A DNA stretch of 64,000 nt, from assembly GCA_963853835.1 (NCBI GenBank), contig OY970829.1, forward strand, positions 34,436,020 through 34,500,019, written 5' to 3'. This document shows positions 19,840 through 31,364 of the stretch, in pieces (positions within the stretch are counted from its first letter, which is position 1; every line of letters starts with the position of its first letter). This DNA is from Calendula officinalis (taxonomy: Eukaryota > Streptophyta > Magnoliopsida > Asterales > Asteraceae). The notes below the pieces were generated by a model. That model saw only the letters and a program-made list of their open reading frames with translations. It ran no database searches and was not told where the DNA came from. A program made the translations under genes and the position numbers.

Positions 19840-19958
19840 GGGGTGCAACATGAGGACTTCCCAGGGGGTCACCCATCCTAGTACTACTCTCGCCCAAGCA
19901 CGCTTAACTGCGGAGTTCTGATGGGATCCGGTGCATTAGTGCTGGTATGATCGCACCC
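19840..19958 (-). rRNA. 5S rRNA copy 58, class B3'
   Basis: 119 nt. G108A. The unit starts like B3 ('gggcccaaac') but carries none of the B3 gene changes. Confidence 0.94.
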
Positions 19959-20190
19959 GAAATATGTCCCGCTCTTTATTATCTTATACACCAACAGTGT
20001 TGCATGCTAGGAAGGCTAAACATGTGCTAAGGAGCCAAACGGCCCAACCGTGCGCCACCCCCCGTCTCCTAGCCCCGGCAGGCCCACGTCCCCACGCCCT
20101 CCCCCGCACGCTCGTCCCATTGTTCACGCACCACCCACGGTCGCAACCGTGACCACTTCGGGACGCAGGGAAAAAAACGAAACAAAAAGA

Positions 20191-20307
20191 GGGGTGCAAC
20201 ACGAGGACTTCCCAGGGGTCACCCATCCTAGTACTACTCTCGCCCAAGCACGCTTAACTGCGGAGTTCTGATGGGATCCGATGCCTTAGTGCTGGTATGA
20301 TCGCACC
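20191..20307 (-). rRNA. 5S rRNA copy 59, class E
   Basis: 117 nt; same allele as copy 23 (lost C in nt 91-95, short 5' end, T24G, C28T). Confidence 0.92.
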
Positions 20308-20539
20308 GACATATGTCCCGCTCTTTATTATCTTATACACCAACAGTGTTGCATGCTAGGAAGGCTAAACATGTGCTAAGGGGCCAAACGGCCCAACCGT
20401 GCGCCACCCCCCGTCTCCTAGCCCCGGCAGGCCCACGTCGCCACGCCCTCCCCCGCACGCTCGTCCCCTTGTTCACGCACCACCCACGGTCGCAAGCGTG
20501 ACCACTTCGGGACGCTGGGAAAAAAACGAAACAAAAAGA

Positions 20540-20658
20540 GGGGTGCAACACGAGGACTTCCCAGGGGGTCACCCATCCTAGTAGTACTCTCGCCCAAGCA
20601 CGCTTAACTGCTGAGTTCTGATGGGATCCGATGCAATAGTGCTGGTATGATCGCACCC
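20540..20658 (-). rRNA. 5S rRNA copy 60, class A1
   Basis: 119 nt. A23T, C28T, C47A, G75C; G97 is normal here. Confidence 0.94.
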
Positions 20659-20890
20659 GAAATATGTCCCGCTCTTTATTATCTTATACACCAACAGTGT
20701 TGCATGCTAGAAAGGCTAAACATGTGCTAAGGAGCCAAACGGCCCAACCGTGCGCCACCCCCCGTCTCCTAGCCCCGACAGGCCCACGTCCCCACGCCCT
20801 CCCCCGCACGCTCGTCCCCTTGTTCACGCACCACCCACGGTCGCAACCGTGACCACTTCGGGACGCAGGGAAAAAAACGAAAAAAAAAGA

Positions 20891-21008
20891 GGGGTGCAAC
20901 ACGAGGACTTCCCAGGGGTCACCCATCCTAGTACTACTCTCGCCCAAGCACGCTTAACTGCGGAGTTCTGATGGGATCCGGTGAATTAGTGCTGTTATGA
21001 TCGCACCC
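20891..21008 (-). rRNA. 5S rRNA copy 61, class A2
   Basis: 118 nt: one C lost from nt 91-95. C14A, G25T. The proximal T run is extended to 8 bases. Confidence 0.93.
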
Positions 21009-21243
21009 GAAATATGTCCCGCTCTTTATTATCTTATACACCAATAGTGTTGCATGCTTGGAAGGCTAAACATGTGCTAAGGGGCCAAACGGCCCAACCG
21101 TGCGCCACCCCCCGTCTCCTAGCCCCGGCAGGCCCACGTCGCCACGCCCTCCCCCGCACGCTCGTCCCCTTGTTCACGCACCACCCACGGTCGCAACCGT
21201 GACCACTTCGGGACGCAGGGAAAAAAAAAACGAAACAAAAAGA

Positions 21244-21362
21244 GGGGTGCAACACGAGGACTTCCAAGGGGGTCACCCATCCTAGTACTACCCTCGTCCA
21301 AGCACGCTTAGCTGCGGAGTTCTGATGGGATCCGATGCATTAGTGCTGGTATGATCGCACCC
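21244..21362 (-). rRNA. 5S rRNA copy 62, class A3
   Basis: 119 nt. C28T, T52C, G66A, A71G, G97T. The distal T run is 10 bases (21221-21230), the longest in the window. Confidence 0.93.
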
Positions 21363-21581
21363 GAAATATGTCCCGCTCTTTATTATCTTATACACCAACA
21401 GTGTTGCAGGCTAGGAAGGCTAAACATGTGCTAAGGAGCCAAACGGCCCAACCGTGCGCCACCCGCCGTCTCCTAGCCCCGGCAGGCCCACGTTCCCACG
21501 CACGTCTCCTTGTTCACGCACCACCCACGGTCGCAACCGTGACCACCCCGGGACGTAGGGGAAAAAAACGAAACAAAAAGA

Positions 21582-21700
21582 GGGGTGCAACACGAGGACT
21601 TCCAAGGGGGTCACCCATCCTAGTACTACTCTCGCCCAAGCACGCTTAACTGCGGAGTTCTGATGGGATCCGGTGCATTAGTGCTGGTATGATCGCACCG
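21582..21700 (-). rRNA. 5S rRNA copy 63, class A4
   Basis: 119 nt. G1C, G97T. Confidence 0.94.
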
Positions 21701-21846
21701 GAAATATGTCCCGCTCTTTATTATCTTATACACCAACAGTGTTGCATGCTAGGAAGGCTAAACATGTGCTAAGGAGCCAAACGGCCCAACCGTGCACCAC
21801 CCGCCGTCTCCGAGCCCCGGCAGGCCCACGTTCCCACGCCCTCCCC

Positions 21847-21968
21847 CGCACACCCGTCCCCTTGTTCACGCACCACCCACGGTCGCAACCGTGACCACCC
21901 CGGGACGCGCACACCCGTCCCCTTGTTCACGCACCACCCACGGTCGCAACCGTGACCACCCCGGGACG
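21847..21968. repeat. 61-bp tandem duplication inside an A5 spacer
   Basis: Bases 21847-21907 are repeated at 21908-21968, duplicating the hairpin and the stretch before the terminator. The left edge lies at the end of the C-rich (G-run) tract. The copies are joined at 'cgc', a 3-bp microhomology. It makes the only unit (21706-22117) longer than 354 bp. Confidence 0.9.
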
Positions 21969-21993
21969 CAGGGGAAAAAACGAAACAAAAAGA

Positions 21994-22112
21994 GGGGTGC
22001 AACACGAGGACTTCCCAGGGGGTCACCCATCCTAGTACTACTCTCGCCCAAGCACGCTTAACTGCGGAGTTCTGATGGGATCCGGTGCATTAGTGCTGGT
22101 ATGATCGCACCC
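21994..22112 (-). rRNA. 5S rRNA copy 64, class A5
   Basis: 119 nt, consensus, in the 412-bp unit with the 61-bp spacer duplication. Confidence 0.96.
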
Positions 22113-22345
22113 GAAATATGTCCCGCTCTTTATTATATTATACACCAACAGTGTTGCATGCTAGGAAGGCTAAACATGTGCTAAGGGGCCAAACGGCCCA
22201 ACCGTGCGCCACCCCCCGTCTCCTAGCCCCGGCAGGCCCACGTCGCTACGCCCTCCCCCGCACGCTCGTCCCCTTGTTCACGCACCACCCACGGTCGCAA
22301 CCGTGACCACCCCGGGACGCAGGGAAAAAAAGCGAAACAAAAAGA

Positions 22346-22464
22346 GGGGTGCAACACGAGGACTTCCAAGGGGGTCACCCATCCTAGTACTACTCTCGTC
22401 CAAGCACGCTTAACTGCGGAGTTCTGATGGGATCCGATGCATTAGTGCTGGTATGATCGCACCC
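22346..22464 (-). rRNA. 5S rRNA copy 65, class A6
   Basis: 119 nt. C28T, G66A, G97T. Confidence 0.94.
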
Positions 22465-22682
22465 GAAATATGTCCCGCTCTTTATTATCTTATACACCAA
22501 CAGTGTTGCATGCTAGGAAGGCTAAACATGTGCTAAGGAGCCAAACGGCCCAACCGTGCGCCACCCGCCGTCTCCTAGCCCCGGCAGGCTCATGTTCCCA
22601 CGCCCGTCTCCTTGTTCACGCACCACCCACGGTCGCAACCGTGACCACCCCGGGACGCAGGGGAAAAATCGAAACAAAAAGA

Positions 22683-22801
22683 GGGGTGCAACACGAGGAC
22701 TTCCCAGGGGGTCACCCATCCTAGTACTACTCTCGCCCAAGCACGCTTAACTGCGGAGTTCTGATGGGATCCGGTGCATTAGTGCTGGTATGATCGCACC
22801 G
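22683..22801 (-). rRNA. 5S rRNA copy 66, class A7
   Basis: 119 nt. G1C. Its upstream region has 'cccggtattt' where others have 'cccgctcttt', changing the GC pair at -14/-13. Confidence 0.94.
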
Positions 22802-23035
22802 GAAATATGTCCCGGTATTTATTATCTTATACACCAACAGTGTTGCATGCTAGGAAGGCTAAACATGTGCTAAGGAGCCAAACGGCCCAACCGTGCGCCA
22901 CCCGCCGTCTCCGAGCCCCGGCAGGCCCACGTTCCCAGGCCCTCCCCCGCACACCCGTCCCCTTGTTCACGCACCACCCACGGTCACAATCGTGACTACC
23001 CCGGGACGCATGGGGAAAAAAACGAAACAAAAAGA

Positions 23036-23154
23036 GGGGTGCAACACGAGGACTTCCCAGGGGGTCACCCATCCTAGTACTACTCTCGCCCAAGCACGCT
23101 TAACTGCGGAGTTCTGATGGGATCCGGTGCATTAGTGCTGGTATGATCGCACAC
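23036..23154 (-). rRNA. 5S rRNA copy 67, class A8
   Basis: 119 nt. G2T. Confidence 0.95.
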
Positions 23155-23385
23155 AAAATATGTCCCGCTCTTTATTATCTTATACACCAACAGTGTTGCA
23201 TGCTAGAAGGCTAAACATGTGCTAAGGAGCCAACGGCCCAACCGTGCGCCACCCGCCGTCTCCTAGCCCCGGCAGGCCCACGTCCCCACGCCCTCCCCCG
23301 CACACCCGTCCCCTTGTTCACGCACCACCCACGGTCGCAACCGTGACCACCCCGGGACGCAGGGGAAAAAAACGAAACAAAAAGA

Positions 23386-23504
23386 GGGGTGCAACACGAG
23401 GACTTCCAAGGGGGTCACCCATCCTAGTACTACTCTCGCCCAAGCACGCTTAACTGCGGAGTTCTGATGGGATCCGGTGCATTAGTGCTGGTATGATCGG
23501 ACCC
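23386..23504 (-). rRNA. 5S rRNA copy 68, class A9
   Basis: 119 nt. G5C, G97T. Confidence 0.94.
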
Positions 23505-23737
23505 GAAATATGTCCCGCTCTTTATTATCTTATACACCAACAGTGTTGCATGCTAGGAAGGCTAAACATGTGCTAAGGAGCCAAACGGCCCAACCGTGCG
23601 CCACCCGCCGTCTCCTAGCCCCGGCAGGCCCACGTCCCCACGCCCTCCCCCGCACGCCCGTCCCATTGTTCACGCACCACCCACGGTCGCAACCGTGACC
23701 ACCCCGGGACGTAGGGGAAAAAAACGAAACAAAAAGA

Positions 23738-23856
23738 GGGGTGCAACACGAGGACTTCCCAGGGGGTCACCCATCCTAGTACTACTCTCGCCCAAGCACG
23801 CTTAACTGCGAAGTTCTGATGGGATCCGGTGCATTAGTGCTGGTATGATGGCACCC
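23738..23856 (-). rRNA. 5S rRNA copy 69, class A10
   Basis: 119 nt. G7C, C46T. Confidence 0.95.
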
Positions 23857-24088
23857 GAAATATTTCCCGCTCTTTATTATCTTATACACCAACAGTGTTG
23901 CATGCTAGGAAGGCTAAACATGTGCTAAGGAGCCAAACGGCCCAACCGTGCGCCACCCGCCGTCTCCTAGCCCCGGCAGGCCCACGTTCCCACGCCCTCC
24001 CCCGCACGCCCGTCCCTTGTTCACGCACCACCCACGGTCGCAACCGTGACCACCCCGGGACGCAGGGGAAAAAAACGAAACAAAAAGA

Positions 24089-24166
24089 GGGGTGCAACAC
24101 GACTACTTCCCAGGGGGTCACCCATCTGATGGGATCCGGTGCATTAGTGCTGGTATGATCGGACCC
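24089..24166 (-). pseudogene. Truncated 5S copy 70, class T
   Basis: 78 nt. G5C, C104A, C105G. Confidence 0.93.
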
Positions 24167-24399
24167 GAAATATGTCCCGCTCTTTATTATCTTATACACC
24201 AACAGTGTTGCATGCTAGGAAGGCTAAACATGTGCTAAGGAGCCAAACGGCCCAACCGTGCGCCACCCGCCGTCTCCTAGCCCCGGCAGGCCCACGTCCC
24301 CACGCCCTCCCCCGCACGCCCGTCCCCTTGTTCACGCACCACCCACGGTCGCAACCGTGACCACCCCGGGACGCAGGGGAAAAAAACGAAACAAAAAGA

Positions 24400-24518
24400 G
24401 GGGTGCAACACGAGGACTTCCCAGGGGGTCACCCATCCTAGTACTACTCTCGCCCAAGCACGCTTAACTGCGGAGTCCTGATGGGATCCGGTGCATTAGT
24501 GCTGGTATGATCGCACAC
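24400..24518 (-). rRNA. 5S rRNA copy 71, B1/B2 hybrid
   Basis: 119 nt. G2T and A42G. Confidence 0.94.
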
Positions 24519-24752
24519 GAAATATGACCCGCTCTTTATTATCTTACACACCAACAGTGTTGCATGCTAGGAAGGCTAAACATGTGCTAAGGGCCCAAAC
24601 GGCCCAACCGTGCGCCACCCGCCGTCTTCTAGCCCCGGCAGGCCCACGTCCCCACGCCCTCCCCCGCACGCTCGTCCCTTTGTTCACGCACCACCCACGG
24701 TCGCAACCTCTACCACCCCGGGACGCATGGGAAAAAAAACGAAACAAAAAGA

Positions 24753-24871
24753 GGGGTGCAACACGAGGACTTCCCAGGGGGTCAACCATCCTAGTACTAC
24801 TCTCGCTCTAGCACGCTTAACTGCGGAGTTCTGATGGGATCCGGTGCATTAGTGTTGGTATGATCGCACCC
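24753..24871 (-). rRNA. 5S rRNA copy 72, class B3
   Basis: 119 nt. G17A, T63A, G65A, G87T. Confidence 0.92.
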
Positions 24872-25086
24872 GAAATATGTCCCGCTCTTTATTATCTTAT
24901 ACACCAACAGTGTTGCATGCTAGGAAGGATAAACATGTGCTAAGGAGCCAAACGGCCCAACCGTGCGCCACCCACCGTCTCCTAGCCCCGGCAGGCCCAC
25001 GTTCCCACGCCCTCCCCCGCACGCACCACCCACGGTCGCAACCGTGACCACCCCGGGACGCAGGGGAAAAAAACGAAACAAAAGGA

Positions 25087-25205
25087 GGGGTGCAACACGA
25101 GGACTTCCCAGGGGGTCACCCATCCTAGTACTACTCTCGCCCAAGCACGCTTAACTGCGGAGTTCTGATGGGATCCGGTGCATTAGTGCTGGTATGATCG
25201 CACAA
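25087..25205 (-). rRNA. 5S rRNA copy 73, class B4
   Basis: 119 nt in a 334-bp unit. G1T, G2T. The proximal T run is cut to T3 by an A to G change next to the gene. Confidence 0.94.
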
Positions 25206-25438
25206 GAAATATGTCCCGCTCTTTATTGTCTTATACACCAACAGTGTTGCATGCTAGGAAGGCTAAACATGTGCTAAGGAGCCAAACGGCCCAACCGTGC
25301 GCCACCCGCCGTCTCCTAGCCCCGGCAGGCCCACGTCCCCACGCCCTCCCCCGCACGCCCGTCCCCTTGTTCACGCACCACCCACGGTCGCAACCGTGAC
25401 CACCCCGGGACGCAGGGGAAAAAAACGAAACAAAAAGA

Positions 25439-25557
25439 GGCATGCAACACGAGGACTTCCCAGGGGGTAACCCATCCTAGTACTACTCTCGCCCAAGCAC
25501 GCTTAACTGCGGAGTTCTGATGGGATCCGGTGCATTAGTGCTGGTATGATCGGACCC
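25439..25557 (-). rRNA. 5S rRNA copy 74, class B5
   Basis: 119 nt. G5C, G89T, C116T, C117G. Confidence 0.92.
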
Positions 25558-25790
25558 GAAATATGTCCCGCTCTTTATTATCTTATACACCAACAGTGTT
25601 GCATGCTAGGAAGGCTAAACATGTGCTAAGGAGCCAAACGGCCCAACCGTGCGCCACCCGCCGTCTCCTAGCCCCGGCAGGCCCACGTCCCCACGCCCTC
25701 CCCCGCACGCCCGTCCCCTTGTTCACGCACCACCCACGGTCGCAACCGTGACCACCCCGGGACGCAGGGGAAAAAAACGAAACAAAAAGA

Positions 25791-25909
25791 GGGGTGCAAC
25801 ACGAGGACTTCCCAGGGGGTCACCCATCCTAGTACTACTCTCGCCCAAGCACGCTTAACTGCGGAGTTCTGATGGGATCCGGTGCATTAGTGCTGGTATG
25901 ATCGCACCA
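25791..25909 (-). rRNA. 5S rRNA copy 75, class B6
   Basis: 119 nt. G1T. Confidence 0.95.
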
Positions 25910-26141
25910 GAAATATGTCCCGCTCTTTATTATCTTATACACCAACAGTGTTGCATGCTAGGAAGGCTAAACATGTGCTAAGGAGCCAAACGGCCCAACC
26001 GTGCGCCACCCGCCGTCTCCTAGCCCCGGCAGGCCCACGTTCCCACGCCCTCCCCCGCACGCCCGTCCCTTGTTCACGCACCACCCACGGTCGCAACCGT
26101 GACCACCCCGGGACGCAGGGGAAAAAAACGAAACAAAAAGA

Positions 26142-26219
26142 GGGGTGCAACACGACGACTTCCCAGGGGGTCACCCATCTGATGGGATCCGGTGAATTAG
26201 TGCTGGTATGATCGGACCC
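26142..26219 (-). pseudogene. Truncated 5S copy 76, class T
   Basis: 78 nt. G5C, G25T, C105G. Confidence 0.93.
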
Positions 26220-26451
26220 GAAATATGTCCCGCTCTTTATTATCTTATACACCAACAGTGTTGCATGCTAGGAAGGCTAAACATGTGCTAAGGAGCCAAA
26301 CGGCCCAACCGTGCGCCACCCGCCGTCTCCTAGCCCCGGCAGGCCCACGTCCCCACGCCCTCCCCCGCACGCCCGTCCCCTTGTTCACGCACCACCCACG
26401 GTCGCAACCGTGACCACCCCGGGACGCAGGGGAAAAAACGAAATAAAAAGA

Positions 26452-26570
26452 GGGGTGCAACACGAGGACTTCCCAGGAGGTCACCCATCCTAGTACTACT
26501 CTCGCCCAAGCACGCTTAACTGCGGAGTTCTAATGGGATCCGGTGCATTAGTGCTGGTATGATCGCACCC
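26452..26570 (-). rRNA. 5S rRNA copy 77, class C1
   Basis: 119 nt. T93 with C39T. Confidence 0.95.
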
Positions 26571-26752
26571 GAAATATATCCCGCTCTTTATTATCTTATA
26601 CACCAACAGTGTTGCATGCTAGGAAGGCTAAACATGTGCTAAGGAGCCAAACGGCCCAACCGTGCGCCACCCGCCGTCTCCTTGTTCACGCACCACCCAC
26701 GGTCGCAACCATGACCACCCCGGGACGCAGGGGAAAAAACGAAACAAAAAGA

Positions 26753-26871
26753 GGGGTGAAACACGAGGACTTCCAAGGGGGTCACCCATCCTAGTACTAC
26801 TCTCGCCCAAGCACGCTTAACTGCGGAGTTCTGATGGGATCCGGTGGATTAGTGCTGGTATAATCGCACCG
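26753..26871 (-). rRNA. 5S rRNA copy 78, class C2
   Basis: 119 nt in a 301-bp unit. G1C, C10T, G25C, G97T, G113T; one of the most mutated full-length copies. Confidence 0.91.
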
Positions 26872-27104
26872 GAAATATGTCCCGCTCTTTATTATCTTAT
26901 ACACCAACAGTGTTGCATGCTAGGAAGGCTAAACATGTGCTAAGGAGCCAAACGGCCCAACCGTGCGCCACCCGCCGTCTCCGAGCCCCGGCAGGCCCAC
27001 GTTCCCACGCCCTCCCCCGCACACCCGTCCCCTTGTTCACGCACCACCCACGGTCGCAACCGTGACCACCCCGGGACGGTAGGGGAAAAAACGAAACAAA
27101 AAGA

Positions 27105-27223
27105 GGGGTGCAACACGAGGACTTCCCAGGGGGTCACCCATCCTAGTACTACTCTCGCCCAAGCACGCTTAACTGCGGAGTTCTGATGGGATCCGGTGCA
27201 TTAGTGCTGGTATGATCGCACCC
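27105..27223 (-). rRNA. 5S rRNA copy 79, class A5
   Basis: 119 nt, consensus. Spacer has a one-base insertion ('gggacggtagg'). Confidence 0.96.
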
Positions 27224-27457
27224 GAAATATGTCCCGCTCTTTATTATATTATACACCAACAGTGTTGCATGCTAGGAAGGCTAAACATGTGCTAAGGAGC
27301 CAAACGGCCCAACCGTGCGCCACCCGCCGTCTCCTAGCCCCGGCAGGCCCACGTCCCCACGCCCTCCCCCGCACGCCCGTCCCCTTGTTCACGCACCGCC
27401 CACGGTCGTAACCGTGACCACCCCGGGACGCAGGTGAAAAAAACGAAACAAAAAGAG

Positions 27458-27576
27458 GGGGTGCAACACGAGGACTTCCCAGGGGGTCACCCATCCTAGT
27501 ACTACTCTCGCCCAAGCACGCTTAACTGCGGAGTCCTGATGGGATCCGGTGCATTAGTGCTGGTATGATCGCACCC
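27458..27576 (-). rRNA. 5S rRNA copy 80, A6/B2 hybrid
   Basis: 119 nt, plus one extra C at the 3' end (five C instead of four). A42G. The unit begins as A6 ('ttatattatac') and continues as B2. Confidence 0.94.
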
Positions 27577-27810
27577 GAAATATGACCCGCTCTTTATTAT
27601 CTTACACACCAACAGTGTTGCATGCTAGGAAGGCTAAACATGTGCTAAGGGCCCAAACGGCCCAACCGTGCGCCACCCGCCGTCTCCTAGCCCCGGCAGG
27701 CCCACGTCCCCACGCCCTCCCCCGCACGCTCGTCCCTTTGTTCACGCACCACCCACGGTCGCAACCTCTACCACCCCGGGACGCATGGGAAAAAAAACGA
27801 AACAAAAAGA

Positions 27811-27929
27811 GGGGTGCAACACGAGGACTTCCCAGGGGGTCAACCATCCTAGTACTACTCTCGCTCTAGCACGCTTAACTGCGGAGTTCTGATGGGATCC
27901 GGTGCATTAGTGCTGGTATGATCGCACCC
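27811..27929 (-). rRNA. 5S rRNA copy 81, class B3
   Basis: 119 nt. T63A, G65A, G87T. Confidence 0.92.
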
Positions 27930-28162
27930 GAAATATGTCCCGCTCTTTATTATCTTATACACCAACAGTGTTGCATGCTAGGAAGGCTAAACATGTGCTA
28001 AGGAGCCAAACGGCCCAACCGTGCGCCACCCGCCGTCTCCTAGCCCCGGCAGGCCCACGTTCCCACGCCCTCCCCCGCACGCCCGTCCCCGTGTTCACGC
28101 ACCACCCACGGTCGCAACCGTGACCACCCCGGGACGCAGGGGAAAAAAACGAAACAAAAAGA

Positions 28163-28281
28163 GGGGTGCAACACGAGGACTTCCCAGGGGGTCACCCATC
28201 CTAGTACTACTCTCGCCCAAGCACGCTTAACTGCGGAGTTCTGATGGGATCCGGTGCATTAGTGCTGGTATGATCGCACAA
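28163..28281 (-). rRNA. 5S rRNA copy 82, class B4
   Basis: 119 nt. G1T, G2T. Confidence 0.94.
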
Positions 28282-28514
28282 GAAATATGTCCCGCTCTTT
28301 ATTATCTTATACACCAACAGTGTTGCATGCTAGGAAGGCTAAACATGTGCTAAGGAGCCAAACGGCCCAACCGTGCGCCACCCGCCGTCTCCTAGCCCCG
28401 GCAGGCCCACGTCCCCACGCCCTCCCCCGCACGCCCGTCCCCTTGTTCACGCACCACCCACGGTCGCAACCGTGACCACCCCGGGACGCAGGGGAAAAAA
28501 ACGAAACAAAAAGA

Positions 28515-28633
28515 GGCGTGCAACACGAGGACTTCCCAGGGGGTAACCCATCCTAGTACTACTCTCGCCCAAGCACGCTTAACTGCGGAGTTCTGATGGG
28601 ATTCGGTGCATTAGTGCTGGTATGATCGGACCC
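28515..28633 (-). rRNA. 5S rRNA copy 83, class B5
   Basis: 119 nt. G5C, G31A, G89T, C117G. G31A removes the BamHI site. Confidence 0.91.
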
Positions 28634-28865
28634 GAAATATGTCCCGCTCTTTATTATCTTATACACCAACAGTGTTGCATGCTAGGAAGGCTAAACATGT
28701 GCTAAGGAGCCAAACGGCCCAACCGTGCGCCACCCGCCGTCTCCTAGCCCCGGCAGGCCCACGTCCCCACGCCCTCCCCCGCACGCCCGTCCCCTTGTTC
28801 ACGCACCACCCACGGTCGCAACCGTGACCACCCCGGGACGCAGGGGAAAAAACGAAATAAAAAGA

Positions 28866-28984
28866 GGGGTGCAACACGAGGACTTCCCAGGAGGTCACCC
28901 ATCCTAGTTCTACTCTCGCCCAAGCACGCTTAACTGCGGAGTTCTGATGGGATCCGGTGCATTAGTGCTGGTATGATCGCACCC
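28866..28984 (-). rRNA. 5S rRNA copy 84, class C1
   Basis: 119 nt. T93 with T76A. It follows B5 where B6 is expected. Confidence 0.95.
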
Positions 28985-29166
28985 GAAATATATCCCGCTC
29001 TTTATTATCTTATACACCAACAGTGTTGCATGCTAGGAAGGCTTAACATGTGCTAAGGAGCCAAACGGCCCAACCGTGCGCCACCCGCCGTCTCCTTGTT
29101 AACGCACCACCCACGGTCGCAACCGTGACCACCCCGGGACGCAGGGGAAAAAACGAAACAAAAAGA

Positions 29167-29285
29167 GGGGTGCAACACGAGGACTTCCAAGGGGGTCACC
29201 CATCCTAGTACTACTCTCGCCCAAGCACGCTTAACTGCGGAGTTCTGATGGGATCCGGTGGATTAGTGCTGGTATGATCGCACCG
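29167..29285 (-). rRNA. 5S rRNA copy 85, class C2
   Basis: 119 nt in a 301-bp unit. G1C, G25C, G97T. Confidence 0.93.
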
Positions 29286-29517
29286 GAAATATGTCCCGCT
29301 CTTTATTATCTTATACACCAACAGTGTTGCATGCTAGGAAGGCTAAACATGTGCTAAGGAGCCAAACGGCCCAACCGTGTGCCACCCGCCGTCTCCGAGC
29401 CCCGGCAGGCCCACGTTCCCACGCCCTCCCCCGCACACCCGTCCCCTTGTTCACGCACCACCCACGGTCGCAACCGTGACCACCCCGGGACGCAGGGGAA
29501 AAAACGAAACAAAAAGA

Positions 29518-29636
29518 GGGGTGCAACACGAGGACTTCCCAGGGGGTCACCCATCCTAGTACTACTCTCGCCCAAGCACGCTTAACTGCGGAGTTCTGAT
29601 GGGATCCGGTGCATTAGTGCTGGTATGATCGCACCC
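29518..29636 (-). rRNA. 5S rRNA copy 86, class A5
   Basis: 119 nt, consensus. Confidence 0.96.
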
Positions 29637-29869
29637 GAAATATGTCCCGCTCTTTATTATATTATACACCAACAGTGTTGCATGCTAGGAAGGCTAAACA
29701 TGTGCTAAGGGGCCAAACGGCCCAACCGTGCGCCACCCCCCGTCTCCTAGCCCCGGCAGGCCCACGTCGCTACGCCCTCCCCCGCACGCTCGTCCCCTTG
29801 TTCACGCACCACCCACGGTCGCAACCGTGACCACCCCGGGACGCAGGGAAAAAAAGCGAAACAAAAAGA

Positions 29870-29988
29870 GGGGTGCAACACGAGGACTTCCAAGGGGGTC
29901 ACCCATCCTAGTACTACTCTCGTCCAAGCACGCTTAGCTGCGGAGTTCTGATGGGATCCGATGCATTAGTGCTGGTATGATCGCACCC
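29870..29988 (-). rRNA. 5S rRNA copy 87, class A6
   Basis: 119 nt. C28T, T52C, G66A, G97T; T52C is otherwise an A3 mark. Confidence 0.94.
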
Positions 29989-30206
29989 GAAATATGTCCC
30001 GCTCTTTACTATCTTATACACCAACAGTGTTGCATGCTAGGAAGGCTAAACATGTGCTAAGGAGCCAAACGGCCCAACCGTGCGCCACCCGCCGTCTCCT
30101 AGCCCCGGCAGGCTCATGTTCCCACGCCCGTCTCCTTGTTCACGCACCACCCACGGTCGCAACCGTGACCACCCCGGGACGCAGGGGAAAAAACGAAACA
30201 AAAAGA

Positions 30207-30325
30207 GGGGTGCAACACGAGGACTTCCCAGGGGGTCACCCATCCTAGTACTACTCTCGCCCAAGCACGCTTAACTGCGGAGTTCTGATGGGATCCGGTG
30301 CATTAGTGCTGGTATGATCGCACCG
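30207..30325 (-). rRNA. 5S rRNA copy 88, class A7
   Basis: 119 nt. G1C. Confidence 0.95.
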
Positions 30326-30556
30326 GAAATATGTCCCGCTCTTTATTATCTTATACACCAACAGTGTTGCATGCTAGGAAGGCTAAACATGTGCTAAGGA
30401 GCCAACAGCCCAACCGTGCGCCACCCGCCGTCTCCTAGCCCCGGCAGGCCCACGTCCCCACGCCCTCCCCCGCACACCCGTCCCCTTGTTCACGCACCAC
30501 CCACGGTCGCAACCGTGACCACCCCGGGACGCAGGGGAAAAAACGAAACAAAAAGA

Positions 30557-30675
30557 GGGGTGCAACACGAGGACTTCCCAGGGGGTCACCCATCCTAGTA
30601 CTACTCTCGCCCAAGCACGCTTAACTGCGGAGTTCTGATGGGATCCGGTGCATTAGTGCTGGTATGATCGCACCC
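30557..30675 (-). rRNA. 5S rRNA copy 89, A9 spacer with A5 gene
   Basis: 119 nt, consensus. The A9-like spacer joined to an A5 gene marks the exchange point of the 1,039-bp duplication. Confidence 0.95.
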
Positions 30676-30908
30676 GAAATATGTCCCGCTCTTTATTATA
30701 TTATACACCAACAGTGTTGCATGCTAGGAAGGCTAAACATGTGCTAAGGGGCCAAACGGCCCAACCGTGCGCCACCCCCCGTCTCCTAGCCCCGGCAGGC
30801 CCACGTCGCTACGCCCTCCCCCGCACGCTCGTCCCCTTGTTCACGCACCACCCACGGTCGCAACCGTGACCACCCCGGGACGCAGGGAAAAAAAGCGAAA
30901 CAAAAAGA

Positions 30909-31027
30909 GGGGTGCAACACGAGGACTTCCAAGGGGGTCACCCATCCTAGTACTACTCTCGTCCAAGCACGCTTAGCTGCGGAGTTCTGATGGGATCCGA
31001 TGCATTAGTGCTGGTATGATCGCACCC
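30909..31027 (-). rRNA. 5S rRNA copy 90, class A6
   Basis: 119 nt. C28T, T52C, G66A, G97T; duplicate of copy 87. Confidence 0.94.
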
Positions 31028-31245
31028 GAAATATGTCCCGCTCTTTACTATCTTATACACCAACAGTGTTGCATGCTAGGAAGGCTAAACATGTGCTAAG
31101 GAGCCAAACGGCCCAACCGTGCGCCACCCGCCGTCTCCTAGCCCCGGCAGGCTCATGTTCCCACGCCCGTCTCCTTGTTCACGCACCACCCACGGTCGCA
31201 ACCGTGACCACCCCGGGACGCAGGGGAAAAAACGAAACAAAAAGA

Positions 31246-31364
31246 GGGGTGCAACACGAGGACTTCCCAGGGGGTCACCCATCCTAGTACTACTCTCGCC
31301 CAAGCACGCTTAACTGCGGAGTTCTGATGGGATCCGGTGCATTAGTGCTGGTATGATCGCACCG
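31246..31364 (-). rRNA. 5S rRNA copy 91, class A7
   Basis: 119 nt. G1C; duplicate of copy 88. Confidence 0.95.

Larger units (their letters stand above)
20313..23861 (-). repeat. HOR block A1-A10 (third full copy)
   Basis: Same order as 8015-11498. The A5 unit is enlarged to 412 bp by an internal 61-bp duplication. The A1 gene lacks the G97T change found in the copies at 1, 4182 and 8015, a difference it shares with the copy at 55277. Confidence 0.85.
24172..25914 (-). repeat. HOR block B with fused B1/B2
   Basis: Unit 24172 has a B1/B6-like spacer but a B2 gene (A42G), so one unit has been lost relative to 11809-13922 by a crossover between B1 and B2. B3, B4, B5 and B6 follow in normal order. 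The B4 unit (24877, 334 bp) lacks 18 bp of spacer between two 'cacgc' repeats. Confidence 0.75.
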
